Positions 17,240-25,254 of a stretch of 64,000 nt of DNA are shown here, one piece after another. The notes beneath the pieces were generated by a model. That model did no database searches, had not been told where the DNA came from, and worked only from the letters and a program-made list of their open reading frames with translations. Origin of the DNA: Oscillospiraceae bacterium (GTDB lineage: Bacteria; Bacillota; Clostridia; Oscillospirales; SIG627); the NCBI GenBank assembly GCA_034925865.1, contig JAYFRN010000006.1:136236-200235 (forward strand), given 5' to 3'. A program made the position numbers and the translations under genes. Position 1 is the first letter of the stretch, and every line of letters starts with the position of its first letter.

Positions 17240-18722
17240 TTACACCACCGCCATTCTGCTGAACAGGAAGTGCAGGATTGAATGCATTGCCGTATTCTGC
17301 CATAGCAGCTGCTTTTTCAGCTTTTTTTCGTTCCAGTTCCTTCTGTGGATCATCCACCCAAGGATGATTTGCCACAATGGTTTCATCAGAAAGAATTCCT
17401 ACAGATTTACCGCAGTTTTCAATGACTTCCGTTTCATTTATAAGAATATCACGGTTGAAAATCACTTCAACTTCTTCATTTTCAAAATCACCCATGCCGG
17501 TATTAACAAAGTGGCAGTTGATAAACCAAAGCAGTTCTTCAAATGCAGCTTGATATTCGGTTTCCATTTCATTTGCATCCAAGTCAATATCAGAATACAT
17601 GCTTTGAATATTCATTTGATTTGGTTCACCGGAAAGCCTGTCATCTTTAGCATCATAGCCCATTGCATTTTCAATGATTGCTTTCTTGAAAATCTCAATG
17701 ATTGCCTTGTAGTTTTCGGAATTGACTTCCACCTGCAATGTTTTAAGATCACCATCTGCGCCATCAACGGTCTTGACCTTTACAGCACCATAGGTTGCAA
17801 GATTCCTTCTAAATTCGCCAAGGTTTTCACCGTCATAGTTGACAAGAACCAAGATTGTGTTCCGTGCATCTTCTTCCATGTTGTTCTGAAAGTTGGAAAG
17901 GATGATGTTCAAGCCATCCTGCAAGGATTTCACATTTTTGATAAGCGGTATTTCGTCACTGTTGTACTTGAACGGAATCAGCGGAATTCTCGACCAGTTC
18001 CACCCCTGGTCTTTGCCTTCATTGTCTGTGGTTATGAAATAATTACTGATAAATGGGGCATCAGGAACAAGGTGACCGCCTTCCAAGATGAAGTAATGAA
18101 TTCCTGATTCATCATAGACTTCAACCTTTTCAACAATCTTTTCCTGCTGCCCTTCGTATGCGACCACCTCATAAATCCTGATGACATAATCAAGAACAGT
18201 ATGATCTGCATCACGCCATCCAGGAATGATTTCATATCCTTTGAACTTTTTGAAGGTGAATTCACCATGTTCATCATAATAAACGAACAGCCAACCGATG
18301 CCTTCATTTAAGGAATCCTTCCCAAGGTTCTTCATCAACCGCATAAAACGCTTATTGAAGAACTTTTTCAGAAGGTCACCATAAGCATCATTATCTGTTC
18401 TGACTGCAATCGGCTGACCAAGCAGGTAATCTGCTTTTTGGTTTACCATCTTCTTGTATTGGTTATCAACAATTCTGTTATTCGGAAGATTGTCAACCGT
18501 TTCAACCTTGCCGCCTTCACCAATCACTGTTCTTTGGCGTTTTGTTATGTCATGATGACCTGCAAAGTATTTTTCACCGTCAAACATTTCTTTTCTTCGT
18601 CTGCTTGCCTTGAATCGTTGAATTTCAAGTTCAATGAAGCGTTCATCTGAAATAACCAATTCAGCACCAAGTTTCACCAAATGATTTATGCGTTCGGTCT
18701 CAGAATTATAAAAATTAAACAC
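17229..18722 (-). CDS. Phage portal protein (SPP1 gp6-like)
   Basis: 497 residues, normal portal length. Recognised by NNRIVDNQYKKMVNQKADYL near residue 82 followed by LLGQPIAV, by the YYDEHGEFTFKKF segment, and by NIQSMYSDIDLDANEMETEY near 370, all characteristic of the SPP1 portal family. Start is GTG at 18722 with GGGGGTGAG upstream. Sits between the large terminase and the minor head gene. Forms the dodecameric DNA entry ring. Confidence 0.94.
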   Translation of the reverse strand: MFNFYNSETERINHLVKLGAELVISDERFIELEIQRFKASRRRKEMFDGEKYFAGHHDITKRQRTVIGEGGKVETVDNLPNNRIVDNQYKKMVNQKADYLLGQPIAVRTDNDAYGDLLKKFFNKRFMRLMKNLGKDSLNEGIGWLFVYYDEHGEFTFKKFKGYEIIPGWRDADHTVLDYVIRIYEVVAYEGQQEKIVEKVEVYDESGIHYFILEGGHLVPDAPFISNYFITTDNEGKDQGWNWSRIPLIPFKYNSDEIPLIKNVKSLQDGLNIILSNFQNNMEEDARNTILVLVNYDGENLGEFRRNLATYGAVKVKTVDGADGDLKTLQVEVNSENYKAIIEIFKKAIIENAMGYDAKDDRLSGEPNQMNIQSMYSDIDLDANEMETEYQAAFEELLWFINCHFVNTGMGDFENEEVEVIFNRDILINETEVIENCGKSVGILSDETIVANHPWVDDPQKELERKKAEKAAAMAEYGNAFNPALPVQQNGGGVNEE

Positions 18723-18769
18723 GATTCACTCACCCCCTTTCTTAAAAACATTGCTTAATATAAACAAAC

Positions 18770-18795
18770 GCCTTGAAATCATAAGGTTTCAAGGC
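18770..18795 (-). terminator. Terminator-like hairpin after large terminase gene
   Basis: Nine-base arms GCCTTGAAA / TTTCAAGGC around an eight-base loop in the gap between terL and the portal gene. T-tracts are weak on both sides (GTTTGTTT on minus). Confidence 0.5.
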
Positions 18796-18815
18796 ATTTT
18801 GTTACTAATGTGTTA

Positions 18816-20225
18816 CTATTCAAAGCTGAAAGTGCTTCCTGCACTGATTTTTTCAGCAATGCCTGTGGTTGCATCAGGGGCATCATCATGTGCATTTTTA
18901 CCTTCCTTTTGATACCTTGACATTGCATCATAGTATTCAGGGAATCTGTCTTTCCAGTTCACAGGGAAATAAATATGATTCATAACCCATGTACTGTTGG
19001 ACAAAATTCTTGATTGTTTATTTTTTGATTGAAAGAATGAATTGATTACACAATGGTTTGAACTGTACCGCCGTTTCAATTCTGTTTGAACATTTCTTGC
19101 AAACCCTCTGCCACCATTATTGCTTTCAATATCGGCTGCATTAACCTTGCCTTCATAAAGCAGCTTTGCAGTTGCTGGTTCTGTAATTTCCATTCCTTCT
19201 TTTGTATAAAGCACATCAAGAATATAAGCTTCACCGCTGTACACACCATAATTGATGCTGCACAGGTAATCATCACCTGTGTCAGCCGTATCAGTATAAT
19301 TCTTGATTGCTGTAAATAGAAGATTACCGTGTTCATCCATAGGAAGCTTTGAATACGTTTTGAATGAAGTGTACAATCTGCCTTTAATATCAATTGGTTC
19401 TTGCTGATAGTTTGCCGATGCAATATCAAGACCCATTGCCTTAATCTTGGCATTATATGAACGCCTGGACAGTATTTCATCACAAAGCATTGTTCCATCA
19501 TCCTGTAATGCTTTATATGAGATATGCCTAACCTTTGCACCTGATTCTGTGTAATGCGCAAGTGCCTTTCCTGCTAAATCATCACTGTGCCACCTGGTCA
19601 TTATTATGATGATTTTACCGCTTTCTTCTAGTCTTGAAAGCATGGTGTTTGTAAACCAATCCCAATGTTTTGTAAGAACATCAGCATTATAAGCTTCCGC
19701 TGCATTCTTGATAAGGTCATCAATGATAAGAAGTGAAGCACCAAAACCTGTCGCAGTACCTGTTGGTGATGTAGCCAAATAATTGTTATAACCATTGACC
19801 AGCGACCACATATTCATTGCACCGTCACCCCTTTGAATGGTGACACCAGGGAACACATCAGAATAAACAACTTGTGCTGCATCCGCTTTTGCTTCCAGGA
19901 TGGTGTTTCTTACATTCTTTGAAAAAGAAGTGGACAGCGTCTCATTGTATGAACCTGTCATGATCTTTTCTCTTTGATTTACACCGAGGATCCATTCAAC
20001 AAAGCACCCCACGGTTCTTGACTTTCCGTGTCTGGGGGGCATGTTCACAATCAGAACTTCATCATCTGATTCATAAAATTCTTGAAGTTGATCGCATAGA
20101 TCAATCAGGAAGTGTCTATTTTTCTTGTAGAAGTCAGGTGCTTTCAGATTGCAATAATAAAAGAAGTTTCGTTTTGCAAGTTCAATCTTTGCCCCACGCT
20201 TTACAGTTTCAATATCAACTGTCAT
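18816..20225 (-). CDS. terL: Terminase large subunit
   Basis: 469 residues from ATG 20225, with GGTGAT just upstream; the ATG overlaps the end of terS by 11 bases. ATPase domain: Walker A MPPRHGKSRT near residue 62, Walker B LLIIDDL near 160, coupling motif region ITRWHSDD near 205. Nuclease half: YLCSINYGVYSGEAYILDVL region near 310 and IESNNGGRGFARNVQ near 360. Matches Terminase_6-type packaging motors. Cuts concatemers and drives DNA into the procapsid. Confidence 0.95.
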   Translation of the reverse strand: MTVDIETVKRGAKIELAKRNFFYYCNLKAPDFYKKNRHFLIDLCDQLQEFYESDDEVLIVNMPPRHGKSRTVGCFVEWILGVNQREKIMTGSYNETLSTSFSKNVRNTILEAKADAAQVVYSDVFPGVTIQRGDGAMNMWSLVNGYNNYLATSPTGTATGFGASLLIIDDLIKNAAEAYNADVLTKHWDWFTNTMLSRLEESGKIIIIMTRWHSDDLAGKALAHYTESGAKVRHISYKALQDDGTMLCDEILSRRSYNAKIKAMGLDIASANYQQEPIDIKGRLYTSFKTYSKLPMDEHGNLLFTAIKNYTDTADTGDDYLCSINYGVYSGEAYILDVLYTKEGMEITEPATAKLLYEGKVNAADIESNNGGRGFARNVQTELKRRYSSNHCVINSFFQSKNKQSRILSNSTWVMNHIYFPVNWKDRFPEYYDAMSRYQKEGKNAHDDAPDATTGIAEKISAGSTFSFE

Positions 20226-20799
20226 CTTTATCACCAACCAACTTTAAAAGCTGTTCAGTGGTAAGCCCTTCATAAGGATTGTTGTCTATCTGACCTGATA
20301 ATTCAACTTTGTCTTTGAACATTCCAAGGTGCTTGCCGATCAGTTCTAAAGCTCTGACTTTATCACATGAATTCACTTCAATGCCATATTTGCCTTCCTT
20401 GATTCCTGAAATAGCAGCCTTTTTTTCAAGGGGAAGTTTATCCGTGTCAAAAAGTTCAACAAATTGTTCTTCAACTTCCTTTTCAACATATTCTTGTGCT
20501 TCATCATCCCATAGGCGTTTCTTCCGCTTCTGTGTGGTCACTTTTGCAAAATCGCTACCATTTGAAAAGGCAACTTTCGCAAGTTCTGAAAGAACCTTAT
20601 CCTGTGTGATTTCAGTCCTCTGTTCTCGCTTATGCATAGCCTTATCAATCGCATCTTGAACTGTAGTTTTCTGTAGTTGTTGATAACCTATTTCACTTGC
20701 TCTTTGCTGTGAGTATCCTGCTCTGATTGCTGCCTGTGTTGCGTTCAGGTCAATCAAATATTCCTGCACAAACAGCTTTTGTTTAGGTGTCAGTGCCAT
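20215..20799 (-). CDS. terS: Terminase small subunit
   Basis: 194 residues from ATG 20799 (GGCGGTG upstream). N-terminal MALTPKQKLFVQEYLIDLNA, TQAAIRAGYS and SEIGYQQLQKTTVQ form the helix-turn-helix of the Terminase_2 family that recognises the packaging site. A long helical oligomerisation region follows, and the C-terminus contains GKHLGMFKDKVELSGQID, common to the family. Coupled to terL. Confidence 0.95.
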   Translation of the reverse strand: MALTPKQKLFVQEYLIDLNATQAAIRAGYSQQRASEIGYQQLQKTTVQDAIDKAMHKREQRTEITQDKVLSELAKVAFSNGSDFAKVTTQKRKKRLWDDEAQEYVEKEVEEQFVELFDTDKLPLEKKAAISGIKEGKYGIEVNSCDKVRALELIGKHLGMFKDKVELSGQIDNNPYEGLTTEQLLKLVGDKDDS

Positions 20800-20826
20800 A
20801 TAGCAACACCGCCTTTCAATCAAAAT

Positions 20827-20863
20827 AAGAAAAGCAGACAGTTTGTGACCGTCTGCTTTTCTT
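20827..20863 (-). terminator. Strong bidirectional terminator
   Basis: Thirteen-base arms (AAGAAAAGCAGAC and its complement) around an 11-base loop, with a T-tract contained in the arm on either strand. It ends early/regulatory transcription before the terminase block, so late genes may need their own promoter or antitermination. Confidence 0.8.
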
Positions 20864-20926
20864 CATAGAATTTTCTCAGCTTAATAATATCATATAAACA
20901 TAGTGTCATTCAATACCCTGAATGTG

Positions 20927-21352
20927 TCAGTTCGTATCACTGTACGGAATTTTTATATTTTTCAAAGCATCACTGTGAATTCTATGTACCTGCTTTAATG
21001 AAAGATCCATTTTTGAAGCAACAACTTCCCATTTAAGAAATTCAATGTACCGCAGCTTCAACACAAGCCTTTCATTTGGTGATTGTACAGTGTTGATTGT
21101 TTCCCTGACTTCCTTCTTCAAGTCAACAAAGCGGTCAATCTCTACATTGATGATTGCTTCAAGGTCAATAATTTTGGCAATACACTTTGCAAATGGTGCT
21201 TCTGTTGGTCTTGATGCCGAGTGAGGCATACCTGATAAATTTGGGCTTGAAATACTTGTAGACAGTGCTTTCAACTGTTCAATTTCTTCAAGATCACTCT
21301 GTATCAAATCGTTCAAGCGGTAAGCTTGCCTTAAATATTGCTTCGCTGTCAT
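20927..21352 (-). CDS. DUF1492 phage late-gene regulator (sigma region 4-like)
   Basis: 141 residues. N-terminal AKQYLRQAYRLNDLIQSDL and the C-terminal NERLVLKLRYIEFLKWEVVA with a helix-turn-helix LSLKQVHRIHSDALKNIKI are typical of DUF1492/ArpU-RinA type proteins, which resemble sigma-70 region 4. They sit just before terminase genes and activate late transcription in many Firmicutes phages. Start ATG at 21352 after GAAAGGA. Directly upstream is the AT-rich region with iterated sites. Confidence 0.88.
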   Translation of the reverse strand: MTAKQYLRQAYRLNDLIQSDLEEIEQLKALSTSISSPNLSGMPHSASRPTEAPFAKCIAKIIDLEAIINVEIDRFVDLKKEVRETINTVQSPNERLVLKLRYIEFLKWEVVASKMDLSLKQVHRIHSDALKNIKIPYSDTN

Positions 21353-21365
21353 TAGTGTTCCTTTC

Positions 21366-21642
21366 TGTTTAAGTTCAATATTACATCTTAAACATTAAAA
21401 AGCCTTATGCAGCAAGACTTTTTAATCTTTTTTCTATATGGAATGTTTATGTGTTCACGATATTTCTTATATACTTATATATTCTTTTATATATCTTGTA
21501 GTTTTTTACTATCAAATTATAATCAAGTGTATTATCTCTATATAAAAGAACTTAAAAATATCTTGCACATAGTAAACATCTTAAACATTCCTTATGTAGC
21601 AAGGCTTTTTGTGTTCAAGTTTCTGCTTTCATCTTAAACATT
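21366..21642. repeat. AT-rich intergenic region with repeated CATCTTAAACATT sites
   Basis: Exact copies of CATCTTAAACATT at 21384-21396, 21577-21589 and 21630-21642. The first two belong to a longer imperfect direct repeat continuing CCTTATG(C/T)AGCAAG(A/G)CTTTTT (21384-21423, 21577-21610). TGTTTAAG at 21366 and GTGTTCAAG at 21611 are related half-sites. The intervening DNA is extremely A+T-rich and codes for nothing convincing. Related sites recur at 36849-36985. Could be a replication origin, regulator binding region or both. Confidence 0.75.
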
Positions 21643-21652
21643 ATCTTGAGCA

Positions 21653-22225
21653 TCAAATATTCTTTACCTTTGAAGCGTACATGTCAGCAGTATGTGTGAA
21701 TAGCACATTCGGATACTTCCTGATTGCTCTGTCATATCCATCCCAATCATCCCCATTGTAGGCGCCCATGTGATACCTGATGCAAAGTATTTCTTCTTCC
21801 GTCAGTGTCATGAACTGCGACAGCAGCATTATTGATTTATCGCCATGACCTTTTAGCACCACATCAGGATTGTGTTCATAATGGGCTTCTTCACCTTTTA
21901 CTTCATCCATTCCCATTATCACTGTGCCTTTCACATCCACAACCTTTATGTATTCATCCGTCTTACAAAGGTCATGAAACATACCAACAATAAAGGGGGA
22001 TTCCTTGCGCATCCATTCAACACCAAGCTTGGCTGTCATTTCAATCAAACATTCCATCACTTCAAGCGAATGATCAAACAAGCCGCCTTCATAATTGCCA
22101 TGATACTTTGTGGACGCAGGGGCTGTGAAAAAACCATTTCCAATGAGCCAGTTAGTGAAGTCTTTTGAAGCAATACCCTGCATTACATCCTGGAAGTCAA
22201 TTAATCTTTCAGATTCTTTTTTCAT
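21653..22225 (-). CDS. HD-domain phosphohydrolase
   Basis: 190 residues. HD signature: FDHSLEV near residue 51, IVGMFHDLCKTDEY near 80, and the later LCIRYHMGAY near 147 providing further metal ligands. Such proteins hydrolyse phosphate esters in nucleotides or RNA. It lies in the phage early region between the late regulator and the dATP/dGTP-pyrophosphohydrolase-like gene, suggesting nucleotide metabolism, but the substrate cannot be read from sequence. Start ATG follows GAAAGGATG. Confidence 0.8.
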   Translation of the reverse strand: MKKESERLIDFQDVMQGIASKDFTNWLIGNGFFTAPASTKYHGNYEGGLFDHSLEVMECLIEMTAKLGVEWMRKESPFIVGMFHDLCKTDEYIKVVDVKGTVIMGMDEVKGEEAHYEHNPDVVLKGHGDKSIMLLSQFMTLTEEEILCIRYHMGAYNGDDWDGYDRAIRKYPNVLFTHTADMYASKVKNI

Positions 22226-22242
22226 TTTTGTTCATCCTTTCT

Positions 22243-22503
22243 TCAAGCACCGGGCATTGCAGCACTTTGACCTGCTTCTGTACCGGCTTCTTTTAATGTT
22301 TCATCAAGTTCTAATCTGTCAATCAAATCAAACACTATCTTAATGGCTTCGCAAAAAGAAATTTTTTCTGCATTATCAAGGTCATGCACATTTGTGATAT
22401 AAGTTCCGGTTGCACACCTTCTGTTTGTGTTACACCCATAATTTACTGCCTTTATTGCAAGAAGTTCTTCTGGACTTATTTCTATTTCCCTCGGGAGGTT
22501 CAT
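22243..22503 (-). CDS. Hypothetical phage protein
   Basis: 86 residues with a helical N-terminal part (ISPEELLAIKAVNYGCNTN), a TNVHDLDNAEKISFCEAIKI stretch and an acidic C-terminus. Start ATG has GGAAAGGA upstream and overlaps the preceding stop as ATGA. No family recognised. Translationally coupled to 22500-22712. Confidence 0.65.
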   Translation of the reverse strand: MNLPREIEISPEELLAIKAVNYGCNTNRRCATGTYITNVHDLDNAEKISFCEAIKIVFDLIDRLELDETLKEAGTEAGQSAAMPGA

Positions 22504-22712
22504 CTGAATTCCTTTCCGCTTCTCTTATGCCTTAATTCAATTCGTGCAATAAGTTCAAAGCCACTTTCTGAAATAATAAACTTTAACATTTTGATCAAAA
22601 AGTTAGCTTTGTTTTCGACCTCAGTTTCTTCTTTTATGATAGGCTTCAAAGCTTCGTAAGCAGTGGGATCAGGATAGCCAGATGAGTTTAAAAAAGGGTT
22701 TTTATTCGCCAT
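22500..22712 (-). CDS. Hypothetical phage protein
   Basis: 70 residues. N-terminal MANKNPFLNSSGYPDPTAYE followed by an amphipathic helix and a basic tail ELRHKRSGKEFR. Start ATG has GAAGG upstream and overlaps the preceding gene by 11 bases. Short early-phage protein; the PYPDPTAYEA-like opening is seen in small phage proteins, but I cannot name a function. Confidence 0.65.
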   Translation of the reverse strand: MANKNPFLNSSGYPDPTAYEALKPIIKEETEVENKANFLIKMLKFIISESGFELIARIELRHKRSGKEFR

Positions 22713-23301
22713 TTTGATTACCTTCTTTCAGATAATCATTTAATTCAGGCTTATGCTCGCATGTCCAAATGCAGCAAAGAAGATTCCATATATATGCTCT
22801 ATCATGGGGTTCATCTACATCTTCTCTGCACCATTTCAAATAGTGCCTGACCGCTGAATCAATATAGCAATGTGTTGGAATACCTTTCTGCCAGTTATTT
22901 TCGCCATACTTCTTTGCACCTTCTTCAAAGTGTTTTGATACTTCAAGTAATTTTGTAGGAATATCTATCATGTCTTTCTCATACTCTGTACCTTCATCTT
23001 CATAATCGCATTCAAATAATAAGATTGCTCTATGAAGATGCTCTATGTCACCAGTGGTCTTGAATTTTTCAATCCATCTTAGTTCTTTGCTACCAATTAT
23101 ATCCCCAATCACATCCAGGGGAAGAAGGTCACATCTGCCTTTACCTTCTTGAATGTCACGGACTGCACCAGTTTCAAACTGCCGTCTGTTTCCGCTGTCG
23201 ATTATTTTAGGTGGAGCAGTAAAATTTGATTTACATACAGGGAGGGCATGTATACCTTCGGGGATAACCTTTTCGTAAAATACGCACTTTTCAGCATTCA
23301 T
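22702..23301 (-). CDS. dATP/dGTP diphosphohydrolase-type N-domain protein (DUF5664)
   Basis: 199 residues. Conserved blocks: FETGAVRDIQEGKGRCDLLP near 42, VSKHFEEGAKKYGENNWQKG near 121, CYIDSAVRHYLKWCREDVDE near 145, AYIWNLLCCIWTCEH near 170. This is the DUF5664 (dGTP_diPhyd_N) family, MazG-like all-alpha proteins found in phages, linked in some systems to removal of dATP/dGTP and base substitution. Here no purine-synthesis partner is visible. Start ATG follows AAAAAGGAAGG. Confidence 0.82.
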   Translation of the reverse strand: MNAEKCVFYEKVIPEGIHALPVCKSNFTAPPKIIDSGNRRQFETGAVRDIQEGKGRCDLLPLDVIGDIIGSKELRWIEKFKTTGDIEHLHRAILLFECDYEDEGTEYEKDMIDIPTKLLEVSKHFEEGAKKYGENNWQKGIPTHCYIDSAVRHYLKWCREDVDEPHDRAYIWNLLCCIWTCEHKPELNDYLKEGNQNGE

Positions 23302-23317
23302 TTTAAAACCTTCCTTT

Positions 23318-25216
23318 TTATTTTTTAATGAATATTTTTACTGTTTGCTTACCGATTCTTTGCATCTTTGTCTCAAAATTTAATATTTTATTAATTTGTT
23401 TTGAAAACTCTATGTTTGACATAGGTTGTAAATTATTTGCAAGACAATATTCATGATACCGCTTGTACACTGTTCTCGTTGGTTCATTTTCAATTTGAAA
23501 GTCATCATCACTTTCAACTTCTCTGATGAACCCAAGGACAGGATTATTTGATTCTTCATATTCGTCAATTTCTTTTCCCACCTTCTCTGATTCAGTAAAG
23601 CAATTTCTTTCAAGTACTCTTTTTAGACCTGCTAGCCCAAGCTGAATCATGTATTCCATTGATTCCTGACTTTTTAAAATATCGCCAATGTGTGGATCAA
23701 AGTCAGGATCAGTGTTGCTAAACTTAGCATCAAATGGGATAATAATTAACCTTCGTAATATTGCAGCAGAATCCCTGCCCTTACCCATTCTCGGAATATT
23801 GTTCGCGGAAAAAAACAATTTTACATAAGGTTCAAATTCAAACTTTGGTTGCCCTTTTTGTTCTGCATCAATGGTTTCACCAGTGACAATCTTCTTGAAT
23901 GTTGATGCATCCATTATAAATTCATCAGAAATATCATCACCGATATTCGCAAGTTTTCCGAAAAGCATTACAGTTGAAAACCTATCATCAAGCTTCTTCA
24001 AATCTAATGAAGAAATATTCCGTTTCCCAAGCATGTTTTTCAACATGTTCAAATATGTTGATTTACCGTTTGAACCAGTGCCTGTCAGAATGAACGCTTT
24101 ACCAAGTTCATTTCTTCTGAACAAACAGAACCCTGCTGCTTCTTCAAGCAATTTCCTGATTTGGTCATCACCGCAAGCAATTTTGTTAAGCGTTTGGTCT
24201 GTATTCTGTGAATATGCCTGTGGGTTGAAATCCCAATCAATTCTGTTTGTAATAACCATATCAGGGGAAAGAGGAATAAAACTACAATCTTTTATACTGT
24301 ACACACCATTTCTGAATGCAATCATTGAAGCATCTGTTGAAGGTGTATTTTCGCGAATCATAATGTCAAGGTAAGCCATTACTTCCTGCCTTTTCGATCT
24401 GTTAAGCTGTGGGATGTGCTTTATCATTTCGGCTTCAATATCGGTTTGACCGCTGACATAGATTCCATCCCTATAAAGGTGCAGTTGGTTGTTTATTCGG
24501 ATAATGTGATTATTGTTCTTTATGTAGGTTGCAAACTTGTCAAAAAGAAAAGTGCTGCCCTTGAAGAACACAGGTTTCTTGAAAGCATCATCACGCAGAA
24601 TCACTTCAAGTTCTTCATCAGAAAGGGGTTCTTTAAGTATGTATTTATTGATTATTCTAATTGTTTCCCTAGTTTCATCAACGGTGAAGTCATTGCTTTG
24701 AAGCACCAGGATGTAATTGAACAGTGCTTGGTTTCTTCCATCACCTGCATCCATGTTTAGAAAGTCCATTTGATAGCTTATGGGGAATAACCACTTTGGA
24801 ACTTCCTGATAATTGTCTGTTTCAGGGTTTTCAATATCCCATTCAACAAAACGTTCCTCACCATTAAACTTCAAAATTTCATATGAATTAGTAAAACCAA
24901 CCTTAATATCAGCCATTAGCCCAATGGCAAGGTTCTTGTGAGTATGACAATTTCTGACCTTTATGTTTTTGAATAAAAAATGTTTACCCCTGGTGGTCTG
25001 AATTACCTTACAATTCAGTTGCAGTGCTTCGACTATGTCCATCAACTTATCAGCCCGATCACTATCATCAATGTCAATCAAAATGGTGTCTTGTGCTAAA
25101 ATGCCTGCATATTCAGAAAGCGACTGAACTTCTTCAAGTGTTTTGAAATCGGTTCTACCTTTGAATTTTTCAGCAGCCTGTTTGTTACTGGTTTTGATGT
25201 AGCCTTTGAAAAACAC
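23318..25216 (-). CDS. Replicative primase-helicase (D5/P4 family)
   Basis: 632 residues, GTG start at 25216 after AAAGGAAGTG. Residues 1-150: primase-polymerase-like domain (TILIDIDDSDRADK near 43, VIQTTRGKHFLFKN near 75). Residues ~330-560: superfamily 3 helicase, Walker A FILTGTGSNGKSTYLNML near 380, Walker B ANIGDDISDEF near 418, sensor VKLFFSANNIPRMGKGRD near 455. C-terminal ~90 residues: D5/P4 winged-helix type tail. Opens and primes the phage origin; adjacent to the phage DNA polymerase gene. Confidence 0.92.
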   Translation of the reverse strand: MFFKGYIKTSNKQAAEKFKGRTDFKTLEEVQSLSEYAGILAQDTILIDIDDSDRADKLMDIVEALQLNCKVIQTTRGKHFLFKNIKVRNCHTHKNLAIGLMADIKVGFTNSYEILKFNGEERFVEWDIENPETDNYQEVPKWLFPISYQMDFLNMDAGDGRNQALFNYILVLQSNDFTVDETRETIRIINKYILKEPLSDEELEVILRDDAFKKPVFFKGSTFLFDKFATYIKNNNHIIRINNQLHLYRDGIYVSGQTDIEAEMIKHIPQLNRSKRQEVMAYLDIMIRENTPSTDASMIAFRNGVYSIKDCSFIPLSPDMVITNRIDWDFNPQAYSQNTDQTLNKIACGDDQIRKLLEEAAGFCLFRRNELGKAFILTGTGSNGKSTYLNMLKNMLGKRNISSLDLKKLDDRFSTVMLFGKLANIGDDISDEFIMDASTFKKIVTGETIDAEQKGQPKFEFEPYVKLFFSANNIPRMGKGRDSAAILRRLIIIPFDAKFSNTDPDFDPHIGDILKSQESMEYMIQLGLAGLKRVLERNCFTESEKVGKEIDEYEESNNPVLGFIREVESDDDFQIENEPTRTVYKRYHEYCLANNLQPMSNIEFSKQINKILNFETKMQRIGKQTVKIFIKK

Positions 25217-25254
25217 TATCAGTCACTTCCTTTCTTATCTAAATTTTCATTCAT

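Noticed and set aside
17364..18107. 247-codon plus-strand frame opposite portal gene
   Set aside because: Antisense shadow, Phe/Ile/Cys-rich composition, no ribosome site.
21384..21642. CRISPR array
   Set aside because: Repeats are too few and unevenly spaced, with AT-rich spacers and no cas genes; Cas4-like nuclease belongs to the phage recombination block.
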